Assembly (NCBI GenBank): GCA_029560455.1
Contig: JAKQKW010000380.1
Coordinates: 1 to 54,758 of the forward strand
Reading direction: 5' to 3'
From: Candidatus Rifleibacteriota bacterium
GTDB lineage: Bacteria > Riflebacteria > Ozemobacteria > Ozemobacterales > Ozemobacteraceae
Length of the DNA stretch: 54,758 nt
Shown here: positions 40,534 to 48,953 of the stretch, piece after piece
Layout: every line of letters starts with the position of its first letter
How positions within the stretch are numbered: the stretch's first letter is position 1
The notes under the pieces: generated by a model
The model's database searches: none
Told to the model about the DNA's origin: nothing
Seen by the model: the letters and a program-made list of their open reading frames with translations, nothing else
Program-made: the position numbers and the translations under genes

Positions 40534-41684
40534 GCCCCCCCGATAAATTCTTCGGCACGGCGTCTGGCCTCGACATCAACGTCGATAAGCTGCTCGATAC
40601 TGGTTGCCGGGCAATTTGCAAAGGCGCCGATTGTCGACGCGATAATTTCCGGGATGCCGGTAAAACCAATCTTTTTCTGCATGAAAGCTTTAACGGCAAC
40701 TTCATTGGCGGCATTCAAAACGCATGGCATGATGCCGCCGGCTTTTCCAGCCTCATAAGCAAGCTGCAGGCACGGAAAATCGTTAAACCGCGGAGCTGAA
40801 AAAGTCATGCTGGCAACCTTTACCAGGTCGAGTGCTGCAACTGGCGGCTGCCAGCGTTCAGGCCAGCTCAGAGCATATTGAATCGGCAGTTTCATGTCAG
40901 GCCACCCCAGCTGAGCAATAACCGACCCATCAGAAAATTCAACGAGACTGTGAATTATCGACTGGGGATGCACGGTAACCTCAATCTGATCGTAGTCGAC
41001 GGCAAACAACCAGTGAGCTTCTATTACCTCCAGGCCTTTGTTCATCAACGTGGCAGAATCGATGGTGATCTTGCCGCCCATGTTCCAGTTCGGGTGCTTC
41101 AATGCCTGCTCAACCGTCACGCCGGCAAGCTTTTCGGCCGGCCATTCACGAAATGGCCCACCGGAAGCGGTGATCATGATTCGGCGCGGCGGAGTGTGTG
41201 CCGCTCCCTGCAGACATTGAAAAATGGCCGAATGTTCACTGTCGACCGGCACCAGCTTCAAACCGGCCCTGGCGACTGCCTGCATAACCAGACTGCCGCC
41301 CACCACCAGAGTCTCTTTGTTGGCAAGACAGATCTGGTGCCCAGCCGCTATTGCAGCCATAACCGGCTGCAGACCGGCAGAACCGACAATTGCAGCGACG
41401 GTGGTATCTGCACCGGGCTGCATGACCGCTTCGAGTATGGCGGAAGACCCGGCGCCGATCTTTATGTCAAGATCCTTCAGGGCAAGGCGAAGGTCATCGG
41501 CATGCTTTTCAGATGCAATCGCCACGAAACGCGGCTTGAACTCACGCGCCTGCTCGGCAAGCAGCTGCCAGTTATTGCCGCCGGTCAAAGAAATGACCTG
41601 CAGCTTTTCGGGGTTATTACTAACGACTTCGAGCGTGCTTTTACCGATAGAACCAGTTGAACCAAGCAGAGCGATATTTTTCAT
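40530..41684 (-). CDS. dxr: 1-deoxy-D-xylulose 5-phosphate reductoisomerase
   Basis: The product has 384 residues. It makes methylerythritol phosphate with NADPH. NADPH motif LLGSTGSIGKSTLEV at the N-terminus, ANKETLVVGG, the metal site PVDSEHSAIFQ, TASGGPFREW and the HPNWNMGGKITIDSATLMNKG region (listed in parts) are typical. Lies 5 nt after ispE and overlaps ispF. Confidence 0.96.
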   Translation of the reverse strand: MKNIALLGSTGSIGKSTLEVVSNNPEKLQVISLTGGNNWQLLAEQAREFKPRFVAIASEKHADDLRLALKDLDIKIGAGSSAILEAVMQPGADTTVAAIVGSAGLQPVMAAIAAGHQICLANKETLVVGGSLVMQAVARAGLKLVPVDSEHSAIFQCLQGAAHTPPRRIMITASGGPFREWPAEKLAGVTVEQALKHPNWNMGGKITIDSATLMNKGLEVIEAHWLFAVDYDQIEVTVHPQSIIHSLVEFSDGSVIAQLGWPDMKLPIQYALSWPERWQPPVAALDLVKVASMTFSAPRFNDFPCLQLAYEAGKAGGIMPCVLNAANEVAVKAFMQKKIGFTGIPEIIASTIGAFANCPATSIEQLIDVDVEARRRAEEFIGGA

Positions 41685-41689
41685 GGCAG

Positions 41690-42568
41690 TTAAAAGTGTT
41701 TCTTTACAGTATGTTCGATAAAGACATCGACGGGAAGCCCGTCAAGATTTTTGACGGCGCGCACAGCGCTTCTTTTGTCAGTAAAAAGACCAAACACTGA
41801 CGGGCCGCTGCCGGACATCATCACAACCCCTTCGTCAGTGGCGCACAGGCGTTCTTTGATGCGCAGAACTTCAGGGTAGCGGTGCAGAGTGACAGACTCA
41901 AGGTCGTTAAATACAAGCTTCTTCAAACTATCCAGATTTCTGTCACGGTAAGCTTCAAGAATCTGATTGAAAGCCCGCTCTTTTGCATCGTTGTTGCCTG
42001 GCAGATAATTCTCGTAAGCCCATTTTGTCGAAACCGCCACTCCGGTTGGCACAGCGATAACAACCGTCAATGGTGGCCGGGGCGGTTCATGAAAAGCCAG
42101 TTTTTCGCCTCGACCTTCTGCCGCCGCAAGACCGCCATGAATGACAAAAGGAACATCAGAGCCTATGGTCGCGCCCATATGCATAAGATCTGCCACTGTC
42201 AGGCGCTTGTCAAAAAGACGGTTAAGGCCAATCAGAACTGCGGCCGCATCGGTGCTGCCACCAGCAAGCCCGGCTGCAACCGGAATTTTCTTTTCAATAT
42301 TGATTGAAATGGCAGGCTGAACGTTCATCTGGTCGAAAAAAACCGTTGCGGCACGATGCACCAGATTGCTGGAATCAAGTGGCACGCCTGGCCTGCTGCA
42401 GCTGACGCTGATACCGGGCTCAGCAGTCTCATTGAGCGTAATAATGTCGTGCAGAGAAATGGTCTGCATGATGCTGCCAAGCTCGTGAAAGCCGTCCGGG
42501 CGTTTGAATTTGACCCACAAACCAATGTTTATCTTTGCCGGAGCCTGCAATATCAGAGTTTTTTTCAT
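41690..42568 (-). CDS. ispE: 4-diphosphocytidyl-2-C-methyl-D-erythritol kinase
   Basis: The product has 292 residues. A GHMP kinase phosphorylating CDP-methylerythritol. Motifs are APAKINIGLWVKFKRPDGFHE, the ATP loop PVAAGLAGGSTDAAAVLIGL and the C-terminal MMSGSGPSVFGLF. Complete and of normal length. Between ispD (18-nt gap) and dxr. Confidence 0.95.
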   Translation of the reverse strand: MKKTLILQAPAKINIGLWVKFKRPDGFHELGSIMQTISLHDIITLNETAEPGISVSCSRPGVPLDSSNLVHRAATVFFDQMNVQPAISINIEKKIPVAAGLAGGSTDAAAVLIGLNRLFDKRLTVADLMHMGATIGSDVPFVIHGGLAAAEGRGEKLAFHEPPRPPLTVVIAVPTGVAVSTKWAYENYLPGNNDAKERAFNQILEAYRDRNLDSLKKLVFNDLESVTLHRYPEVLRIKERLCATDEGVVMMSGSGPSVFGLFTDKRSAVRAVKNLDGLPVDVFIEHTVKKHF

Positions 42569-42586
42569 GTTTCCACCGTCTGGTAT

Positions 42587-43273
42587 TTAGAGTAGTGCTT
42601 CAAACATATCTAGATCTTCTGGAGTCGTTATTTTTCCGCTCATCTCAGAACCTTCAGCAAGGTAAATGCGGTAACCAAGCTCGCGCACGAGGCCGGCCTC
42701 ATCGGTTCCGATCAGCCCCTTTGCAGCCGCATTTTCAAGCGCCTGGCGCAGAACCGCCGTTTTGAAAATCTGCGGGGTCTGTATGCGAAAAACTTCATTG
42801 CGGTTAATCTGCCCAACAATCTCGCCATCAACCACCCGCACCAGAGTATCGTGCGAAGGCATTGCACAGACCGCATTGCCAGATGCAAAGGCCTGGTTGA
42901 GCGCATTGCTGATGAGCGCCGGGGTTATGCCAGGGCGGGCAGCATCATGTACTGCGACCCAGCCATCAACAGCATCAGCAGCCTCGACGCCGGCCCGAAC
43001 CGAGTCCTGGCGAAGGACGCCCCCGGGCACCACTTTGAAAGGCTTCTGAGGTTTAAAGCTTTGCAGCCTTTTCATGCCTTCTTCGAGCCACTCTTCTGGC
43101 AGAACCAGAACCAGTCCGGTCACTTCCGGGGTTTTGTCAAAGCACTCAAGGCTCCATTGTACGACGGGCTTGCCCTTGAGCAGCAGAAACTGTTTAGGGG
43201 TGGTCGACTTCATGCGCTGCCCCATGCCACCGGCGACAACAACCGCCACGACACGTTTATTATCTGGCATCAC
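42587..43273 (-). CDS. ispD: 2-C-methyl-D-erythritol 4-phosphate cytidylyltransferase
   Basis: The product has 228 residues. It joins CTP and methylerythritol phosphate. VVVAGGMGQRMKSTTPKQFL is the nucleotide-binding loop with the catalytic Arg and Lys, and WVAVHDAARPG and RIQTPQIFKT are standard. GTDEAGLVRELGY precedes the C-terminal end. Follows ispA by 7 nt. Confidence 0.95.
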   Translation of the reverse strand: MMPDNKRVVAVVVAGGMGQRMKSTTPKQFLLLKGKPVVQWSLECFDKTPEVTGLVLVLPEEWLEEGMKRLQSFKPQKPFKVVPGGVLRQDSVRAGVEAADAVDGWVAVHDAARPGITPALISNALNQAFASGNAVCAMPSHDTLVRVVDGEIVGQINRNEVFRIQTPQIFKTAVLRQALENAAAKGLIGTDEAGLVRELGYRIYLAEGSEMSGKITTPEDLDMFEALL

Positions 43274-43280
43274 CGGTCTC

Positions 43281-44198
43281 CTAATTTTTGCGAAAAAATA
43301 TGATATCAGCCATTTCCTTCAGACAGGAAAAGGTCAGCGGAAGCTGGGCGACCAGCGCTACCGCCTCGGCGTGCACTCTGGCTGCATAGTCTCTGGCCCC
43401 ATCGAGACCAAGCAGCGATGGGTAAGTCGACTTTTCGAGCAACGCGTCGCGGCCGGTGGTTTTGCCAAGGCTCTGAGCATCGCCCACCACGTCGAGAATA
43501 TCGTCGACAATCTGAAACAGCAGACCAATTCTGCCTGAGTAAAGGTCAAGAATTTTGCAGTGACTGTCGGCCAGGCCAGCAAGAATGGCACCCGTAAGAA
43601 TCGGTGCCCTGATCAAGGCTCCGGTTTTCTGGCGATGAATGCTTTCGAGCACCGGCAATTCGGCTCTCTGCTTTTCCCAGGCGATGTCAAGCATCTGCCC
43701 GCCGACCATGCCGGCATGACCTGCAGCTTCGGCCGCCAGAGCAATGATTTTGACAATTTTTTCGGCAGTGACGCCACAACCAGCCAGTTCGGCCAACCAG
43801 CCAAAAGCCATGGTCAGCAGGCCATCACCGGCAAGAATTGCCGTCGCTTCGCCATAAACCTTATGGTTTGTGGGCCGACCGCGCCTGAAATCATCGTTAT
43901 CCATTGACGGTAGGTCGTCGTGAATCAAAGAATAGGTATGAATGAGCTCGTAGGCACACCCGGCCCGCAGCGCTGCCTCTGAATGCAGTCCGGCCGCCTC
44001 GGCAACGAGCAGGCAGAGAACCGGCCTGATGCGTTTGCCACCGGCAAGCGCGCTGTAACGCATTGCCTCGTTCAGCTTCGCTGATACTTCAGGCATTGGC
44101 TGTGGCAACCATTTTTGCAGAGCATCATCGACCTGGCCCGCAAGCTTCTTGAGGGTCTGCGAAAAGTCAGAGGAAACTGTCAGACTGGCTTGGGTCAT
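43281..44198 (-). CDS. ispA: Short-chain polyprenyl (farnesyl/geranyl) diphosphate synthase
   Basis: The product has 305 residues. It condenses isopentenyl and dimethylallyl diphosphates. The first Asp-rich motif DDLPSMDNDDFRRG, GGKRIRP, and the second DDILD are present. The residues before the first motif (YSLIH) suit an IspA-like farnesyl product, an inference. Its start overlaps the xseB stop (ATGA). Confidence 0.93.
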   Translation of the reverse strand: MTQASLTVSSDFSQTLKKLAGQVDDALQKWLPQPMPEVSAKLNEAMRYSALAGGKRIRPVLCLLVAEAAGLHSEAALRAGCAYELIHTYSLIHDDLPSMDNDDFRRGRPTNHKVYGEATAILAGDGLLTMAFGWLAELAGCGVTAEKIVKIIALAAEAAGHAGMVGGQMLDIAWEKQRAELPVLESIHRQKTGALIRAPILTGAILAGLADSHCKILDLYSGRIGLLFQIVDDILDVVGDAQSLGKTTGRDALLEKSTYPSLLGLDGARDYAARVHAEAVALVAQLPLTFSCLKEMADIIFFRKN

Positions 44199-44485
44199 CT
44201 TCCGTCTTTTTCCGGGTCGAAAGGTGCTTCAGAGGGGTTTTCAATGGTGCCACGCAACTGCAGCATCACTTCTTCGGCAGCGTCGAGGGCCAGGCCACAC
44301 TTTTTCGACAGGGCATTACCGGTCTGATAAAGCTTCAGGCCAAGTTCGAGGGGCGTGCCTTCCTGTTCGAGGGCTTCGACAATTATCTCCAGCTTCTGCA
44401 TCGCAGCTTCGTAGCTGAGCTGGTCAATCTGCTGCTGATTCAATTTAAGAATTTCAGCCAGTTCCTGTTCGTTAATACGAGGCAT
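44195..44485 (-). CDS. xseB: Exonuclease VII small subunit
   Basis: The product has 96 residues. The core YEAAMQKLEIIVEALEQEG and LELGLKLYQTGNALSKKC match the coiled-coil XseB fold that binds XseA. It lies 12 nt after xseA. Some 25 extra residues at the N-terminus (MPRINEQELAEILKLNQQ) form an added helix. Confidence 0.9.
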   Translation of the reverse strand: MPRINEQELAEILKLNQQQIDQLSYEAAMQKLEIIVEALEQEGTPLELGLKLYQTGNALSKKCGLALDAAEEVMLQLRGTIENPSEAPFDPEKDGR

Positions 44486-44497
44486 TCGGTGCCCTCC

Positions 44498-45733
44498 TTA
44501 ATCGTTCTTTTCAAGGTTTTCAACGCTGACACCGGCTCTGCCGTCAGCAAAATGAATGCGAAGTTTCTGACCTGCAGCCAGCAGGTTTACAGAATTCATT
44601 ACCCTGCCCTCCTGATCGGTCACCATACTGTAACCACGATTCAGAAGTGTCATCGGGTTGAGCGAATCAAGCCTGGCCCGCAACAGGCCAGCCTTGTGGG
44701 TCTTTTTATCAAGCATGCGCCTGACCAGATTTTCAAGTTCGCGCGCCAGATTCATCACCGTATTACGCCGTTCGGCAATCAACAACGAAGGTTTCACGAG
44801 AAACCTGCAGCTGGCAGCCCGCTTGAATCTTTGCCGCTGCAGCTGCAGCATTCCGCGGATCGACCGCGCAAGGCGCTTCTGTTGACGGGCAACAAAGTCG
44901 ATCAGCTCTGTCTTAACCGGCACAACCAGCTCACCAGCGACCGAAGGAGTCGCAGCCCGACGGTCAGCAACCAGGTCGGCAATTGTGGTATCGGTCTCAT
45001 GGCCGACGGCCGAAACAATTGGCTTGGCAGAAGCGCTGATAGCGCGAGCCACCGGTTCTTCGTTGAAGGCCCAGAGGTCTTCAAGGCTGCCACCGCCACG
45101 GGCAATGATGATTACATCGACGCGCGGGTCGTGGTTCAGCCTCTCGATGCCTGCGACAATTTCGGCGGCGGCCCCCTCCCCCTGCACCTTGGCCGGAACA
45201 AGGAAAAGTGGCATATTCGGAAAGCGGCGTCGGATAACCCGAAAAATATCCTGTACCACCGCGCCGCGTGGTGAGGTTACAATACCGACGCCCTTAGGCA
45301 GAAAAGGCAGCGCCAGCTTTCTATCAGGTTCGAAAAGCCCTTCGGCCTGCAGCTTCTTTTTCAGTTTTTCATAGGCCTCATACAGGGCACCGATACCCGC
45401 CGGTCTCAGGTCCTGGACTGTGATCTGATACTCGCCACGGGGTGGGTAAACCGACAGGGCACCATACACCATGACGAAATCGCCATTCTTGAAGTCGGTG
45501 GCGATTTTTCGTCGATTCCCGGCCCAGAGGGCTGCCTTGATGACTGCCTGATCATCTTTGAGGGTAAAATAACAATGGCCGGAAGCCGCCTTGACCAGAT
45601 TCGAAATCTCGCCCTGAATCCAGACGCCGGAAAGCAGTCGATCATTTTCGATAAGGTTTTTCAGGTGCTTTGTCAGATCGTTAACACTCAGCACCTTTGC
45701 CGGAAAAGGAACTTCTGGCTTAAAAAGATTCAT
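44498..45733 (-). CDS. xseA: Exonuclease VII large subunit
   Basis: The product has 411 residues. The N-terminal OB fold (VWIQGEISNLVKAASGHCYF), the catalytic-domain GIVTSPRGAVVQDI and the ARGGGSLEDLWAFNEE signature, then a long coiled coil (about 270-360) and a C-terminal GYSMVTDQEGRV region. It degrades single-stranded DNA from both ends with XseB. Its ATG overlaps the accC stop (TAATG). Confidence 0.95.
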   Translation of the reverse strand: MNLFKPEVPFPAKVLSVNDLTKHLKNLIENDRLLSGVWIQGEISNLVKAASGHCYFTLKDDQAVIKAALWAGNRRKIATDFKNGDFVMVYGALSVYPPRGEYQITVQDLRPAGIGALYEAYEKLKKKLQAEGLFEPDRKLALPFLPKGVGIVTSPRGAVVQDIFRVIRRRFPNMPLFLVPAKVQGEGAAAEIVAGIERLNHDPRVDVIIIARGGGSLEDLWAFNEEPVARAISASAKPIVSAVGHETDTTIADLVADRRAATPSVAGELVVPVKTELIDFVARQQKRLARSIRGMLQLQRQRFKRAASCRFLVKPSLLIAERRNTVMNLARELENLVRRMLDKKTHKAGLLRARLDSLNPMTLLNRGYSMVTDQEGRVMNSVNLLAAGQKLRIHFADGRAGVSVENLEKND

Positions 45734-47142
45734 TATCTGCCGGCAACAGCCTTCTCAGTTCTGGCCACCTGTTTTTGCATTTCCTGCAGCTCTTTGATGA
45801 AGCCGGCGAAATTGCGATCAACGAAGCTGGTAGAGAAAGTGCCTGAACGGAATTCACCATGCTGCAGAACATAGAGATGGAATGGAATCGTGGTTTCGAT
45901 CCCTTTTATTTCATATTCACGCAGGGCGGCGATCATTCTGTCCATGGCTTCTTCGCGGGTGCGGCCCCAGACAATCAGCTTGGCAACCATTGAATCATAG
46001 TTCGAGCTGATCAGGTAACCCTGGTAAGCGGCAGAATCAACCCTGACCCACGGGCCGCCCGGAACCAGGTATTTTTCGATTTTTCCGGGGCATGGAATGA
46101 AGTTCATTGCCGGATCTTCGGCGTTAACTCGGCATTCAATTGCCCAGCCATCGGGCTCGACAAGTTCGCCCTCGATTGGCAGCGGTTCACCGGCCGCCAC
46201 TTTCAGCTGCAGCTCTACCAGGTCGAAATTGCAGACCATTTCGGTAACCGGGTGCTCGACCTGCAGGCGGGTGTTCATTTCCATGAAAAAGAAGTTGCCA
46301 TCGCTGTCGAGAAGGAATTCGATGGTGCCGGCGTTATGATAATTGATGGCCTTTGCCGCTTTTACAGCGGTTTCGGCCATGCGTCGGCGCAGTTCGGGTG
46401 TTACCGCCGGTGACGGCGATTCTTCAATAAGCTTCTGATGACGGCGTTGAATAGAGCATTCGCGTTCGCCAAGGGCAACCACTTTGCCGTGCTGATCAGC
46501 AATAATCTGCACTTCGACATGGCGTGGATTGCGCATGTATTTTTCAACATAAACACGCTTATCGCCAAAAGAGGCTTCAGCTTCGCCCTGAGCCATCTTG
46601 AAAAGGCCGACAAAGTCTTCTTCTTTTTCGACCAGGCGCATACCTTTGCCGCCGCCGCCTGAAGTCGCCTTTACCAGCACAGGGAAACCGATGTTTCTGG
46701 CGATATTCAGAGCTTCGTCAACGCTTTCAACGCTGCCCTGCGAACCGGGCATAACCGGAACGCCAGACCTGATCATCAGGTCACGGGCAACCGACTTCTG
46801 CCCCATTCTTTCGATGGCGCGGTGATCTGGCCCGATAAAGACAAAACCGCATTTGTCGACAATCTCGGCAAAGCTGGGATTTTCAGAGAGAAAACCATAG
46901 CCGGGATGAATGGCTTCACAATTGGTGGCATGAGCCACAGAGAGAATATTTGGAATATTCAGATAAGAAAGGTCAGGGCGGGCCGGGCCAATGCAGTAGG
47001 CCTCGTCAGCCATCTTTACATGCAGAGCATTCTGGTCTGCTTCTGAATAGATAGCCACGGTGGCGATTCCCATTCTTTTGCAGGTTCTGATAATGCGAAC
47101 GGCGATTTCGCCACGATTAGCGATCAGAATTTTTGAAAACAT
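45733..47142 (-). CDS. accC: Biotin carboxylase subunit (acetyl-CoA carboxylase type)
   Basis: The product has 469 residues, close to E. coli AccC (449) with a short C-terminal extension. It carboxylates biotin on a carrier protein with ATP and bicarbonate. ILIANRGEIAVRIIRT, HPGYGFLSEN, KATSGGGGKGMRLV and MNTRLQVEHPVTEMV are intact, as is the RDCSIQRR-like ECSIQRRHQK. It should be active, but its upstream neighbour lacks a biotinylation site (see 47182-47598). Confidence 0.94.
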   Translation of the reverse strand: MFSKILIANRGEIAVRIIRTCKRMGIATVAIYSEADQNALHVKMADEAYCIGPARPDLSYLNIPNILSVAHATNCEAIHPGYGFLSENPSFAEIVDKCGFVFIGPDHRAIERMGQKSVARDLMIRSGVPVMPGSQGSVESVDEALNIARNIGFPVLVKATSGGGGKGMRLVEKEEDFVGLFKMAQGEAEASFGDKRVYVEKYMRNPRHVEVQIIADQHGKVVALGERECSIQRRHQKLIEESPSPAVTPELRRRMAETAVKAAKAINYHNAGTIEFLLDSDGNFFFMEMNTRLQVEHPVTEMVCNFDLVELQLKVAAGEPLPIEGELVEPDGWAIECRVNAEDPAMNFIPCPGKIEKYLVPGGPWVRVDSAAYQGYLISSNYDSMVAKLIVWGRTREEAMDRMIAALREYEIKGIETTIPFHLYVLQHGEFRSGTFSTSFVDRNFAGFIKELQEMQKQVARTEKAVAGR

Positions 47143-47181
47143 CAGGTATTTTTTCTCCTGTTTAAATGACTGAAATACAGG

Positions 47182-47598
47182 TCAATCAATGTTCACAAGA
47201 AACAGCAGGCGACCGTAGTCGACAACGACACCATCTTCGACTTCAACTTTATGAATGACGCCATCGAGAGAGCATTTGATACGATCCTGAAAGCTGATGC
47301 CCTTTACCAGGCCGAGGATTTCACCCTTTTTAATTCTGTCTCCGGATTTGAGTTTTCGATCAGAGAAGGTAAAGGTGCCAACCTTGTCAGAACGTATCTC
47401 AACCTGGGTGTTGGCTGGAGTTTCATTGTCTTCAACCCCGGCAAGCTGTGCGAGAACGTCTCCGGGGATCATTTCGGCTGCAGAGGTCTGTTCAAGGGTC
47501 AAACGGACCCTGTTTTTTTTACCAAGCTCGAGTTCGAGAGTTGAAAAGCCATTCTCGGACATGGCCTGATAGAGCTTTTTGATCTGATTTGCTTCCAT
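47182..47598 (-). CDS. BCCP-like (AccB-type) protein without biotinyl lysine
   Basis: The product has 138 residues. The N-terminus (IKKLYQAMSENGFSTLELEL) and the C-terminal biotinyl-like domain (about 70-137: KVGTFTF...GDRIKKGEILGLV...DGVIHKVEVEDG) match AccB. The biotinylation loop AMKM is replaced by GISF (residues 100-103), putting Ser102 where the Lys should be. I checked the DNA and the frame is clean. So it cannot carry biotin in the normal way and may instead be a scaffold or regulator, as proposed for plant BADC proteins. It precedes accC by 39 nt. A true AccB would have to lie elsewhere. Confidence 0.83.
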   Translation of the reverse strand: MEANQIKKLYQAMSENGFSTLELELGKKNRVRLTLEQTSAAEMIPGDVLAQLAGVEDNETPANTQVEIRSDKVGTFTFSDRKLKSGDRIKKGEILGLVKGISFQDRIKCSLDGVIHKVEVEDGVVVDYGRLLFLVNID

Positions 47599-47639
47599 GT
47601 GTGGCGGGTTCCTGTTCTATCGATTTTTCAGGCATGCAA

Positions 47640-47668
47640 ATGCTACCACAGCCTGCCGGCACTTTCAA
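47640..47668 (-). promoter_or_regulatory. Promoter for accB-like/accC run
   Basis: On the minus strand TTGAAA (47668-47663), 17 nt, TAGCAT (47645-47640) with TG one base upstream. The leader to ATG 47598 is about 35 nt. Confidence 0.58.
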
Positions 47669-47713
47669 TACCTGGCTGCCCATCATGCCGCAAAACCCGT
47701 CAGTGTACGGCGC

Positions 47714-47742
47714 TTGACATTATCGGGGGGTGGAGATATTAT
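47714..47742 (+). promoter_or_regulatory. Near-consensus sigma-70 promoter
   Basis: TTGACA (47714-47719), exactly 17 nt, TATTAT (47737-47742). This is among the best promoter matches in the window. The leader of about 45 nt carries GAGGAG before ATG 47794. Confidence 0.82.
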
Positions 47743-47793
47743 GCCTCTTGGATTTTAGAAATCTACGTTCGCAAACAAATTGAGGAGTTAGAA

Positions 47794-48870
47794 ATGTTTA
47801 AAAAGCTGATGCTTGTAGCCGCCCTGTTGTTCGCCTTTGCCGGTTCAGCAGTATTTGCTGCCGACCTGATGCCGCTCATTCCCCAGGAAGCCGACTTTGT
47901 TTTTCAGGTTAACGTCGCCAAGTTCCTGGCCACCCCTGAAGTAAAAAAAGCTCTTGAAGAAAACCTGCAGAAAAACCCCGACCAGAAAAAAGCCTATGAC
48001 GAATTCATGGCCAAAACCGGTTTCAACCCAATGGAAGGCCTCAGCCAGTTCGTAGTTTTCACCTCTGGCAAAGTTGACCCGACCAACCCCTCTCAGATGG
48101 CCGGCGCCATCATCGAAGGCAAATTCGACCCCGCCAAGATTACCGAAGCCATCAAAGCTGACAAAGACGCCGCCAAAGACGTTGAAATTACCAAAATCGA
48201 CGGTTTCGATGCTATCGTTCCGAAGAACAAAAAAGACGGTTTCGGTATTTTCCTTGATGCCGCAACTGCTGTAGTAGGCGCCGAACCTGGTGTTAATGCC
48301 GTTAAAGCCGTTAAAATGGGCAAAGGCAAAGCCGTAACTGAAAGAAAAGATTTCTATGCAATCCTGCAGAAACTTGACGCTCAGGCTACTATCAGCGGCG
48401 CCGGCATGATTCCGACCGAACTGAAAGAAAAAGTAAAACAGAATCCGCAGGCTGCTCCTCTCGCAGCTCTCAACTATTTCTTTTTCGGTTTCACCCATGG
48501 CGAAAACATCATTTTCAATTTCAACGGCGAAGTTGACAAAAAAGAAAATGTTGAAAACGTCATGACCGCCCTCAACGGTTTCCTGGCCATGCTCAAGATG
48601 TTCGCTGCCCAGGCTCCCGAAGCTGCCGAAATCATGAACATGATCAAACTGGCCGCCAATGAAACCACCGTTCAGATCAGCCTCAATGTTCCGAAAGCCA
48701 AGCTTGAAGAAATCAAAGCCAAAATGGAACAGAGAGTAAAAGAAATGAAGGAAAAGGGTGGCGTCGAAGTTGAAGAATCAACTGACGAAGAAACCCCGGC
48801 CCCAGGCACTGAAAACAAAGAAGAAAGCAAAGACGAAGCTTCTGAAGAAGAAGACACCGAACGCGAATAA
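47794..48870 (+). CDS. Abundant exported protein of unknown function, acidic tail
   Basis: The product has 358 residues from ATG 47794; longer frames have no support. A signal peptide (MFKKLMLVAALLFAFAGSAVFA) is followed by a repeated-looking alpha/beta body (LIPQEADFVFQVNVAKFLAT; KITKIDGF; FFFGFTHGENIIFNF) and a low-complexity acidic end (about 320-358, rich in E, D, S). It has a near-consensus promoter, a GAGGAG site, few rare codons and its own terminator, so I expect high expression. No family recognised with confidence; the body resembles exported DUF3352-like proteins only loosely. Confidence 0.75.
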   Translation: MFKKLMLVAALLFAFAGSAVFAADLMPLIPQEADFVFQVNVAKFLATPEVKKALEENLQKNPDQKKAYDEFMAKTGFNPMEGLSQFVVFTSGKVDPTNPSQMAGAIIEGKFDPAKITEAIKADKDAAKDVEITKIDGFDAIVPKNKKDGFGIFLDAATAVVGAEPGVNAVKAVKMGKGKAVTERKDFYAILQKLDAQATISGAGMIPTELKEKVKQNPQAAPLAALNYFFFGFTHGENIIFNFNGEVDKKENVENVMTALNGFLAMLKMFAAQAPEAAEIMNMIKLAANETTVQISLNVPKAKLEEIKAKMEQRVKEMKEKGGVEVEESTDEETPAPGTENKEESKDEASEEEDTERE

Positions 48871-48885
48871 GCTTTAAGCTCAACC

Positions 48886-48915
48886 AAAAGGCTGCTCTTC
48901 GGAGCAGCCTTTTTT
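48886..48915 (+). terminator. Rho-independent terminator
   Basis: An 8-bp GC-rich stem (48890-48897 with 48902-48909), a TTCG tetraloop and a TTTTTT tract, 19 nt after the stop. TTCG makes this hairpin very stable. Confidence 0.92.
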
Positions 48916-48953
48916 ATTTGGTAATTTTCTCAATATGCCGATAGGTAAAGTGC

